5,917 nucleotides of DNA from an uncultured Sphingosinicella sp. (GTDB lineage Bacteria; Pseudomonadota; Alphaproteobacteria; Sphingomonadales; Sphingomonadaceae). Numbering within the stretch: the first letter of the stretch is position 1; each line of letters opens with the position of its first letter. The stretch lies in NCBI GenBank assembly GCA_946886275.1, contig CAMPIH010000146.1, forward strand, positions 1 through 5,917, read 5' to 3'. This document shows positions 1-5,555 of the stretch, in pieces. A program made the translations under genes and the position numbers. The notes beneath the pieces are model-generated. The model had not been told where the DNA came from, did no database searches, and saw only the letters and a list, made by a program, of their open reading frames with translations.

Positions 1-12
1 TAGGGATCGGCC

Positions 13-1548
13 ATGTTCAGCCGCCGCCACTTCATCGCCGGAGCCGCCGCGACCGCGCTCGCGCCCGCCATCCTTCGCGCCCAATCGCTGTGGCGCCATT
101 ATCCGTTCAGCCTCGGAATCGCCTCCGGCGACCCGGCCCCGGACGGCTTCGTCATCTGGACCCGGATCGCGCCCGAGCCGCTGGCTCCCGACGGCGGAAT
201 GGGGATCGGGGTCGCTCCGGTGAAATGGGAAGTCGCCGCCGACGACCGTTTCAACGACATCGTCGCCAGCGGCGAGGCGCCGGCCCGGCCCGAGCTCGCC
301 CATAGCGTCCATGTCGAGGTCAGCGGTCTCCAGCCGGACCGGCCTTATTGGTACCGGTTCGAGATCCAGGGCGAGCGTTCGATCCGAGGCCGCGCCCGGA
401 CCCTTCCTCTGCCGGGCTCGAGCCCGCAATCTTTGCGCTTCGGAGTCGCCGGCTGCCAGCATTATGAGGAGGGCTATTATGCCGCCTTCCGGCACCTCGC
501 TCGCGAGGACCTCGCCTTCGTCTACCATTATGGCGACTATATCTACGAATATGGCGGCGACGCCCTCCGTCCCAGCTTCGGCGGCGACCTGATCCAGCCG
601 GTGCGGCGATATGAAGGGCGGATGCTCTACGACATCACCGACTATCGGCAGCGTTACGCCCAGACCAAGATGGACGCCGACCTCCAGCGCGCCCATGCCG
701 CCTTCCCCTTCCTGGTGACGATGGACGATCACGAGGTCGAGAATAATTGGGTCGGAATCCTTCCCCAGGACGACACGCCGCCGGAGATCTTCCGGCTGAG
801 GCGGGCGCAGGCCTTCCAGGCCTGGTACGAGCATATGCCGGTTCGCTGGTCATCGCTTCCGCGACCGGAGGGAATCACTCTTCACGACAGCCTGCGCTGG
901 GGCGATCTCGCGGCGATCAACCTGCTCGACACCCGCCAGTATCGAAGCGACCAGGTCTGCAACGACCGCTGGGCGACGCCCTGCCCGGCCGTCGGCTCGG
1001 CCGATACCACGGTGCTCGGCGCGGATCAGGAGGCGTGGCTCGCCCGCAACCTTTCCCAGGACCAGGCGCGGTGGAACGTGCTCGCCCAGCAGATCATGAT
1101 GATGTCGCTCGATCGGCGGACCCGCGAGGAGCCGGAGAAGTTCGTCAACCTCGACAGCTGGGGCGGTTATGAAGGCGCCCGGCAGCGGCTCCTCGCCCGG
1201 ATGCGCGGGCTCGACAATGTCGTCGTCCTGACCGGCGACGAGCATCAGAATTATGCCGGCCTCCTCCACCATCGCGACGAGCCGGTCGCGGTCGAGTTCG
1301 TCACGACCTCGATCAGCAGCGGCGGCAACGGCCAGGACCAGAGGCCGGGAAGCGACCGGATCCTCGCCAACAACCCGCAGCTCAAGTTCATCAACGACCA
1401 GCGCGGCTACGTCACCTGCGAGGTCAATGCCGAGGAATGGCGAACGAACTTCATGGTCATGGACCGGGTGACGACCCCCGACGGCGCGATCAGCAAGCGC
1501 GCCACCTGGGCGACCGGTCATGGACGGCCGGAACTGAGACTGGTCTGA
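13..1548 (+). CDS. phoD: PhoD-family alkaline phosphatase/phosphodiesterase, Tat-exported
   Basis: This is a 511-residue secreted metallophosphoesterase of the PhoD family, which releases phosphate from phosphomono- or diesters outside the cytoplasmic membrane. The N-terminus has a twin-arginine signal (SRRHFIAG, residues 3-10), then an Ala-rich hydrophobic stretch and a likely cleavage near LRA-QS (about residue 23). Residues about 30-135 match the PhoD N-terminal beta domain (SLGIASGDP, then FVIWTR). The catalytic domain follows: GVAGCQ with Cys148, which in Bacillus PhoD is an iron ligand; GDYIYEYG (174-181); DDHEVENNW (238-246); LDTRQYR (305-311); LTGDEHQN (406-413). All the metal-site motifs I know for the family appear present, and the length is normal. 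An AGGGA ribosome binding site at 2-6 supports this ATG. The family is often phosphate-starvation regulated, but no upstream sequence is visible to test this. Family assignment is firm; the exact substrate is not known. Confidence 0.95.
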   Translation: MFSRRHFIAGAAATALAPAILRAQSLWRHYPFSLGIASGDPAPDGFVIWTRIAPEPLAPDGGMGIGVAPVKWEVAADDRFNDIVASGEAPARPELAHSVHVEVSGLQPDRPYWYRFEIQGERSIRGRARTLPLPGSSPQSLRFGVAGCQHYEEGYYAAFRHLAREDLAFVYHYGDYIYEYGGDALRPSFGGDLIQPVRRYEGRMLYDITDYRQRYAQTKMDADLQRAHAAFPFLVTMDDHEVENNWVGILPQDDTPPEIFRLRRAQAFQAWYEHMPVRWSSLPRPEGITLHDSLRWGDLAAINLLDTRQYRSDQVCNDRWATPCPAVGSADTTVLGADQEAWLARNLSQDQARWNVLAQQIMMMSLDRRTREEPEKFVNLDSWGGYEGARQRLLARMRGLDNVVVLTGDEHQNYAGLLHHRDEPVAVEFVTTSISSGGNGQDQRPGSDRILANNPQLKFINDQRGYVTCEVNAEEWRTNFMVMDRVTTPDGAISKRATWATGHGRPELRLV

Positions 1549-1578
1549 CGGAAAGACCGCAGCGGCGAGCGAAGCGAC

Positions 1579-1583
1579 AGGGG
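1579..1583 (+). promoter_or_regulatory. Ribosome binding site that decides the GTG start of the MaoC-like gene
   Basis: AGGGG lies 6 bases before the GTG at 1590. This, together with the family-typical MRYFEDI start, favours the GTG over the in-frame ATG at 1437 inside the phosphatase gene. Confidence 0.7.
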
Positions 1584-1589
1584 AACGGA

Positions 1590-2048
1590 GTGCGCTATTT
1601 CGAAGACATCGCGATCGGCGCCGAAAGTGATTTCGGCTCCTACGAGGTCACTCGCGAGGAAGTGATCGACTTCGCCCGCAAATATGATCCTCAGCCGTTC
1701 CACCTTTCAGACGAGGAAGCGGCGAAGACCCATTTCGGCCGGCTCGCCGCGAGCGGCTGGCATACCTGCGCGATGACGATGGCGGTGATCGCCCGGAAGG
1801 TCGTCGACGACGAGCAGGCCGGGCTCGGCTCCCCCGGGGTGGACGAGCTTCGCTGGCTGAAGCCGGTCTATCCGGGCGACACGCTCCACGTGCGCGGCAA
1901 GATCATCGAGAAGACCCCGTCGCGAAGCAAGCCGGAGATCGGATCGTTCCGAACCGAGACGATCGTCACCAACCAGGACGAGGTGCCGGTGATGCGGTTC
2001 ACCTCGATCGTCCTGATCAGACGCCGTCCGGACGGTTCGAGGCCTTGA
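1590..2048 (+). CDS. MaoC-like dehydratase/hydratase domain protein
   Basis: This is a 152-residue single hotdog-fold protein of the MaoC / (R)-specific enoyl-CoA hydratase type. It begins MRYFEDIAIG, the usual start of this family. The segment YDPQPFHLS (32-40), followed by FGRLAASGWHT (49-59), carries the hydratase signature; Asp33 and His38 sit where the catalytic Asp/His pair is expected. Related proteins hydrate trans-2-enoyl-CoA or act on other acyl-CoA thioesters in the cytoplasm, but the substrate here cannot be read from sequence. The start is a GTG; the open frame runs further back into the phosphatase gene (ATG at 1437), but that extension has no family similarity and the GTG has a good AGGGG upstream. 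It lies 41 bases after the phosphatase stop on the same strand, so co-transcription is likely, with no clear functional link. Confidence 0.9.
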   Translation: MRYFEDIAIGAESDFGSYEVTREEVIDFARKYDPQPFHLSDEEAAKTHFGRLAASGWHTCAMTMAVIARKVVDDEQAGLGSPGVDELRWLKPVYPGDTLHVRGKIIEKTPSRSKPEIGSFRTETIVTNQDEVPVMRFTSIVLIRRRPDGSRP

Positions 2049-2049
2049 C

Positions 2050-2076
2050 CGCTTCAGGCTGAATCAGCCCGAAGCG
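2050..2076. terminator. Strong hairpin between convergent genes, probable bidirectional terminator
   Basis: The left arm CGCTTC-A-GGCTG pairs with CAGCC-C-GAAGCG. This gives 11 base pairs interrupted by one A/C mismatch, around a 3-base AAT loop. It begins two bases after the MaoC-like stop codon and ends 12 bases before the stop codon of the oppositely oriented lipoprotein gene, so it fills the convergent gap. Neither strand has a T-run after the stem, so it is not a textbook intrinsic terminator. It may work as an end-protecting or Rho-assisted structure. Confidence 0.55.
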
Positions 2077-2088
2077 ATCGATCAGGCT

Positions 2089-2637
2089 CTAATCGCGGCG
2101 GTCGCGGCGGTTCTCGCGCCGAAGCTGGCGCCGGTCCTGCCGAGATTCGCGCCGAAATTCGCGGCGGTCCTGACGCCGTTCGGTGCGGAACTGATCGCGG
2201 GTCACCTCGCCCTGGCGAAGCTCGCGCCGATCCTGACGGCGGTCCTGGCGGAAGGCACGATTGTCGACCCGACGGTCCTGGCGGAAGTCGCGCCAATTGT
2301 CGCGCAGCTCGCGGCGGTCCTCGCGGCTATCGCCCCGCCCGCGCCAATAGTCGCGTCGCCCGCTCCAGTAGCTTCGCTGGCGGTCGTCCCAGCGATGCGC
2401 CCGCCGGGAGCGATCATAGACGTAGATGCCGGTGCCGGGATAATAATAGTCGCCGTACCAGCCCCAATAGGGGCTGCTGGCATAATAATCGTAATAGGGG
2501 TCGTAATAGGGATCATAGCCATAGCCGACGCCGATCGAGACGCCGCTATAGCCATAGCCATGTTCGCCATAAGTGGAGCAGCCGCCGAGAGCGACGGCGG
2601 CGGCGAGGGCAAGGGCCGGAAGACGGAAGTTACGCAT
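2089..2637 (-). CDS. Low-complexity lipoprotein, Tyr/Gly-rich then Arg-rich, function unknown
   Basis: This is a predicted 182-residue lipoprotein that I cannot assign to a named family. Residues 1-20 form a lipoprotein signal: MRNFR, a hydrophobic Ala/Leu core, and the lipobox LGGC with Cys20 as the acylation site, so the mature protein should be anchored in the inner or outer membrane and face the periplasm. Residues about 23-75 are rich in Tyr and Gly (for example YDPYYDPYYDYY, 41-52). Residues 101-182 are about 40% Arg (33 of 82) with 21 Asp/Glu, built on repeated QDRR/RREL/RREF units, and are probably a charged helix or disordered tail. The start at 2637 is preferred over an in-frame ATG at 2676 because it places the signal peptide at the N-terminus and has GGAG 8 bases upstream. 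Envelope proteins with similar composition occur in sphingomonads, some annotated near RcnB, but I see no proof of that link. Confidence 0.8.
   Translation of the reverse strand: MRNFRLPALALAAAVALGGCSTYGEHGYGYSGVSIGVGYGYDPYYDPYYDYYASSPYWGWYGDYYYPGTGIYVYDRSRRAHRWDDRQRSYWSGRRDYWRGRGDSREDRRELRDNWRDFRQDRRVDNRAFRQDRRQDRRELRQGEVTRDQFRTERRQDRREFRRESRQDRRQLRRENRRDRRD
2098..2340. repeat. Degenerate internal repeats coding for QDRR-type units
   Basis: On the + strand the motif CGGCGGTCCTG and near copies (GCCGGTCCTGC, GCGGTCCTGAC, GCGGTCCTGGC, GACGGTCCTGG, GCGGTCCTCGC) recur at irregular intervals. Read on the - strand they encode repeated QDRR or similar Arg/Asp units in the lipoprotein tail. The units are diverged and not evenly spaced, so this looks like an old expanded coding repeat rather than a fresh tandem array. 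Confidence 0.7.
2489..2512. repeat. Two tandem 12-base units inside the lipoprotein gene
   Basis: TCGTAATAGGGG at 2489-2500 is followed directly by TCGTAATAGGGA at 2501-2512, 11 of 12 identical. On the - strand the pair encodes DPYY-DPYY. It sits in a Tyr-rich stretch that is visibly more AT-rich than the surrounding genes because of repeated TAT codons. Confidence 0.85.
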
Positions 2638-2645
2638 CGACAGAT

Positions 2646-2649
2646 CTCC
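2646..2649 (-). promoter_or_regulatory. Ribosome binding site of the lipoprotein gene
   Basis: GGAG on the - strand lies 8 bases before the ATG at 2637. It supports this start over the in-frame ATG at 2676, which would add 13 residues before the signal peptide. Confidence 0.65.
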
Positions 2650-2658
2650 AAACACGCG

Positions 2659-2687
2659 ATTGTCGTTGACGAACAATAGCTTGGCAG
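2659..2687 (-). promoter_or_regulatory. Weak candidate promoter for the lipoprotein gene
   Basis: On the - strand CTGCCA (2687-2682) and GACAAT (2664-2659) are separated by 17 bases, each matching 4 of 6 sigma-70 consensus bases. The expected start of transcription, near 2652, would leave a very short leader ahead of GGAG. The 71-base gap after apt makes an own promoter reasonable, but the match is weak and read-through from apt is an equal possibility. Confidence 0.25.
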
Positions 2688-2708
2688 AGGCCTGGAGGGA
2701 AGCCGGAA

Positions 2709-3248
2709 TCAGTCGCCTTCGAATTCGACCAAAGCGTGGACCGGGAAACCCTCGTCTTTGAGCCGGGCCGAGCCGCCGAGATCGGGCAGATCGACGAGGA
2801 AGCTGGCGCCCGCGACCTCGGCCCCGGCCCTCCGGATCAGTCGAGTCGCGGCGAGCGCGCTGCCGCCGGTGGCGATGAGATCGTCGGCGATCTGGATTCG
2901 GGCTCCGGTCGCGCAGGCATCGACATGCATGGCCAGCCGATCGCTTCCATATTCGAGCGCATAGTCCTCGGCGATCGTCGCTCCGGGAAGCTTGCCATGC
3001 TTGCGGATCAACAGGATCCCGGCGCCGAGGCGCTGGGCAAGGGCTGCCGCGACGACGAAGCCGCGCGCTTCGATTCCGGCGACGAGGTCCGGCTTCTCCT
3101 CGATCCGGAAGGCGAGCCGCTCGATCGCGGCGGCGAAGCCGCGCGCGTCGAGCAACAAGGTGGTGATGTCGCGGAACTGAATCCCCGGCTTCGGAAAGTC
3201 GGGGATGGTCCGGATCAGCGCCTTCAGATCGTCATTGTCGCCGATCAT
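2709..3248 (-). CDS. apt: Adenine phosphoribosyltransferase
   Basis: This is a cytoplasmic 179-residue purine salvage enzyme that makes AMP from adenine and PRPP. The family landmarks are in order: IPDFPKPGIQFRDITTLL (15-32), GIEARGF (58-64), RKHGKLPG (82-89), ALEYGSD (97-103) and the PRPP-binding loop IQIADDLIATGGSALAA (118-134). The length is typical and no key motif is broken. The frame is open further upstream to 3386, but that would overlap petC and precede the conserved start; MIGDNDDLKALIR with a GGAGG six bases upstream is clearly right. It lies 31 bases downstream of petC on the same strand, so it is probably co-transcribed with the bc1 genes at least in part. Confidence 0.96.
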   Translation of the reverse strand: MIGDNDDLKALIRTIPDFPKPGIQFRDITTLLLDARGFAAAIERLAFRIEEKPDLVAGIEARGFVVAAALAQRLGAGILLIRKHGKLPGATIAEDYALEYGSDRLAMHVDACATGARIQIADDLIATGGSALAATRLIRRAGAEVAGASFLVDLPDLGGSARLKDEGFPVHALVEFEGD

Positions 3249-3254
3249 CGGGTG

Positions 3255-3259
3255 CCTCC
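3255..3259 (-). promoter_or_regulatory. Strong ribosome binding site of apt
   Basis: GGAGG on the - strand lies six bases before the ATG at 3248. It is the strongest ribosome binding site seen in the window and settles the start of apt, since the open frame continues upstream into petC. Confidence 0.8.
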
Positions 3260-3263
3260 GGAC

Positions 3264-3278
3264 CCGGGCCGAGCCCGG
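3264..3278 (-). other. GC-rich hairpin in the petC-apt gap
   Basis: CCGGGC and GCCCGG form a six-pair stem around a three-base loop. It begins just after the petC stop codon and ends a few bases before the apt ribosome binding site. There is no T-run, so full termination is unlikely. It could protect the 3' end of the bc1 message or reduce read-through into apt. In GC-rich DNA a short stem like this can also arise by chance. Confidence 0.4.
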
Positions 3279-3279
3279 T

Positions 3280-4215
3280 TCAGCTGTTGACGCCCGCGTC
3301 CCGGCTGGCCGCCTCGCGCTTCGCGATATTCTCCGGATCGAGCGGTCCGGTGACCCGCACCGTGCGCTTCGCCGTCGCCCAGACATTCTGATAGGCGAAA
3401 TAAGCGAGGATCGTCGCGAAGATGAGGAACACCAGGGCGACGATACCGGCGGCGTGACGGCGCTCCAGATTGGGCTCGGCTGCCCAGGTCAGGAAGGCGG
3501 CGACGTCCCTCGACATCTGATCGCGCGTGGCGGCGGTGCCGTCGGCATAGGTCACCTGCCCGTCGGCGGTGATCGGCGGCGGCATGGCGATGTTGAGGTT
3601 CGGGAAATAGGGGTTGAAATAGAGCCCCTGCCCCGGCCGGTTCTCCGCCGGGAGCGCCTCGCCATGATGGTTCCGATAGGCCGCCGGATCCTGATAGCCG
3701 GTCAGGAGCGACGCGATGTAGGGAGCGCCGCCCTCGCGCGCCTTCACGATCAGCGACAGATCGGGCGGAAGCGCATTGTTGTTGGCGGCCCGGGCCGCGA
3801 CCTCGTTCGCATAGGGGCTCGGGAAGCGGTCCGCGGGCAGCGCCTTGCGGGTCGCGACCTCGCCGGTGTCCGGATTGATCGACGGAACCTGGATCTGCCA
3901 CTGATCGGCGATCGCGCGAACCTCGGCCTCCGAATAGCCGAGCTGCTCGAGATCGCGGAACGCGACGAGGCCCAGGCCGTGGCAGGCGGCGCAGACTTCC
4001 TTGTAGACCTGGAAGCCGCGCTGAAGCTGCTGGCGGTCGAAGCGGCCGAGCGGGCCGTCGAAGCTGAACGCGACGTCGTGGGCATGCTCGTGGAAGCGAT
4101 GCTCGACCGTCTCCTGCGGCGGCTCGCCGACATAGGCGATGACCCCCCAGAGCAGCGACCAGGCGGCGACGCCGACGAAGCCGAGCCCGACCAGAAAGCC
4201 CAGAATGCGAACCAT
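3280..4215 (-). CDS. petC: Cytochrome c1 of the bc1 complex
   Basis: This is the 311-residue haem-c subunit of ubiquinol:cytochrome c oxidoreductase, which takes electrons from the Rieske centre and passes them to a soluble or membrane cytochrome c on the periplasmic side. The haem attachment site is CAACH (75-79), and the likely axial Met is Met211 in NIAMPPP. PDLSLI (151-156) and the region around GLYFNPYFPN are family-typical. A C-terminal membrane anchor spans about 256-276 and is followed by a charged cytoplasmic tail. The N-terminal hydrophobic stretch (about 4-28) should direct export but has no clear Ala-x-Ala cleavage site. The gene lies 15 bases after petB; the petB TAA abuts GGGG, which serves as the ribosome binding site 11 bases before this ATG. 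It is a separate gene, not part of a fused b/c1 precursor as in Bradyrhizobium fbcH. Confidence 0.96.
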   Translation of the reverse strand: MVRILGFLVGLGFVGVAAWSLLWGVIAYVGEPPQETVEHRFHEHAHDVAFSFDGPLGRFDRQQLQRGFQVYKEVCAACHGLGLVAFRDLEQLGYSEAEVRAIADQWQIQVPSINPDTGEVATRKALPADRFPSPYANEVAARAANNNALPPDLSLIVKAREGGAPYIASLLTGYQDPAAYRNHHGEALPAENRPGQGLYFNPYFPNLNIAMPPPITADGQVTYADGTAATRDQMSRDVAAFLTWAAEPNLERRHAAGIVALVFLIFATILAYFAYQNVWATAKRTVRVTGPLDPENIAKREAASRDAGVNS

Positions 4216-4230
4216 GATCGTGTCGTCCCC

Positions 4231-5541
4231 TTAAGCCACAGTCGTCGTGGGCGCGGTTCCGCCCGTTTGGCCCAGCGGGGCCGCTTCCGCCTTCTCGCCG
4301 TGAAGCACGCTCTCCGAGATGGAGTTGGGCAGCGGCAAGGTCCGCTCGACCAGCGACAGGACCGGCAGGATGATCAGGAAGTGTGCGAAATAGTACATCG
4401 TCGCCACCTGGCTGATCATCACATAGGGCTCTTCCGCGGGCAGGCCGCCGCACCAGCCGAGCACCAGAACGTCGATGATGAGGATGACGAAGAAGATCTT
4501 GAAGGTCGGCCGGTAGCTGCCCGAACGCACCGGCGACTTGTCGAGCCAGGGCAGGAAGAAGAGCAGCAGGATCGAGGCGAACATCGCCAGCACGCCCCAC
4601 AGCTTCGCCGGCAGGATGAAATCGACCGTGAAGGCGCGAAGGATCGCGTAGAACGGCCAGAAATACCATTCGGGCGTGATGTGGGCCGGAGTCGAGAGCG
4701 GGTTGGCCGGGATGTAATTGTCCGGATGCCCGAGATAATTGGGCAGGAAGAACAGCATGATCGCGAAGGCGATGAAGAAGACGCCGGCGCCGACCCCGTC
4801 CTTGGCCGTGTAATAGGGATGGAAGGGCAGAGTGTCCTGCGGGGTCTTCACGTCGACTCCGGTCGGATTGCCCGAGCCCGGGATGTGGAGCGCCCAGATG
4901 TGCAGGATGATGACGCCCGCGATCACGAACGGCAGCAGATAATGGAGCGAGAAGAAGCGGGTCAGGGTCGGCTGGTCCGGAGCGAAGCCGCCGAGCAGCC
5001 AGGTCTGGATCGGCTCGCCGACGACCGGGATCGCGCCGAACAGGCCGGTGATCACCTTCGCTCCCCAGAAGCTCATCTGGCCCCAGGGCAGGACGTAACC
5101 CATGAACGCCGTCGCCATCATCAGCAGGAAGATGACGAGGCCGAGCATCCACACCATCTCGCGCGGCGCCTTGTAGGAGCCGTAATAGAGGCCGCGGAAG
5201 ATGTGGATGTAGGTGACGATGAAGAAGAAGCTCGCGCCGTTGGCGTGGGCGTAGCGGAGGAACCAGCCCTGGTTCACGTCGCGCATGATGTGCTCGACCG
5301 AGTTGAACGCGCCCGCGCCCGAAGCCTCGTAATGCATCGCCAGGACGATGCCGGTGACGATCTGGATCACCAAAGCGAGGCCGGCGAGGACTCCGAAATT
5401 CCAGAAATGATTGAGGTTGCGCGGCACCGGATAGCCGCCGCCGACCGAGCCGTACACGAGACGCGGCAAAGGCAGGCGCTCGTCGAGCCAGCGCATGAAC
5501 GGGTGTTTCGGCTTATATTCTTCAGCCCAGGGAAAGCTCAT
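4231..5541 (-). CDS. petB: Cytochrome b of the bc1 complex
   Basis: This 436-residue integral membrane subunit holds the two b haems and the ubiquinol oxidation and ubiquinone reduction sites. The haem ligands are visible as two pairs spaced 14 apart: His99/His113 in the second helix (YAHANG, then YIHIFRG) and His200/His214 in the fourth (SLHYLLPF, then ILHIWALH). The 14-residue spacing in the fourth helix is the bc1 pattern rather than the cyanobacterial b6 pattern. PEWY (290-293), the quinol oxidation site signature, is intact, as is [12 protein letters not shown] (148-159). Several hydrophobic helices follow up to about residue 398, so this is full-length b rather than split b6 plus subunit IV. 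The last 20 residues are a low-complexity tail. GAGG nine bases upstream overlaps the petA stop codon. Some genomes label this gene fbcB. Confidence 0.98.
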   Translation of the reverse strand: MSFPWAEEYKPKHPFMRWLDERLPLPRLVYGSVGGGYPVPRNLNHFWNFGVLAGLALVIQIVTGIVLAMHYEASGAGAFNSVEHIMRDVNQGWFLRYAHANGASFFFIVTYIHIFRGLYYGSYKAPREMVWMLGLVIFLLMMATAFMGYVLPWGQMSFWGAKVITGLFGAIPVVGEPIQTWLLGGFAPDQPTLTRFFSLHYLLPFVIAGVIILHIWALHIPGSGNPTGVDVKTPQDTLPFHPYYTAKDGVGAGVFFIAFAIMLFFLPNYLGHPDNYIPANPLSTPAHITPEWYFWPFYAILRAFTVDFILPAKLWGVLAMFASILLLFFLPWLDKSPVRSGSYRPTFKIFFVILIIDVLVLGWCGGLPAEEPYVMISQVATMYYFAHFLIILPVLSLVERTLPLPNSISESVLHGEKAEAAPLGQTGGTAPTTTVA

Positions 5542-5550
5542 CTTTTTCTA

Positions 5551-5555
5551 CCTCA
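5551..5555 (-). promoter_or_regulatory. petA stop codon overlapping the petB ribosome binding site
   Basis: On the - strand TGAGG combines the petA stop TGA with the GAGG ribosome binding site, nine bases before the petB ATG. Ribosomes finishing petA therefore end on the petB entry site, as expected for coupled translation of complex subunits. Confidence 0.65.

Noticed and set aside
850..1521. A 223-codon - strand frame inside the phosphatase gene
   Set aside because: It lies wholly antisense to conserved PhoD motifs and has no family signature of its own.
1542..1558. Small hairpin GGTCT/AGACC over the phosphatase stop codon
   Set aside because: Only five pairs with a seven-base loop and no T-run; too weak to call a terminator between two closely spaced genes.
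1437..1589. Longer N-terminus for the MaoC-like protein, starting inside the phosphatase gene
   Set aside because: The extra 51 residues look like phosphatase coding sequence read out of frame, and the GTG at 1590 has a good ribosome binding site and the family-typical start.
2638..2676. Longer lipoprotein start at 2676
   Set aside because: It would put 13 polar residues ahead of the signal peptide; the ATG at 2637 has GGAG upstream and gives a normal 20-residue lipoprotein signal.
2395..2679. A 94-codon + strand frame rich in Ile, Ala and Gly opposite the lipoprotein gene
   Set aside because: Its composition is simply the complement of repeated Tyr codons on the other strand, and it has no ribosome binding site or family signature that I can see.
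3245..5152. A 635-codon - strand frame covering petB and petC in another phase
   Set aside because: The real proteins are unmistakable in their own frames (PEWY and haem His pairs in petB, CAACH in petC). This frame is a low-complexity Arg/Pro/Gly shadow.
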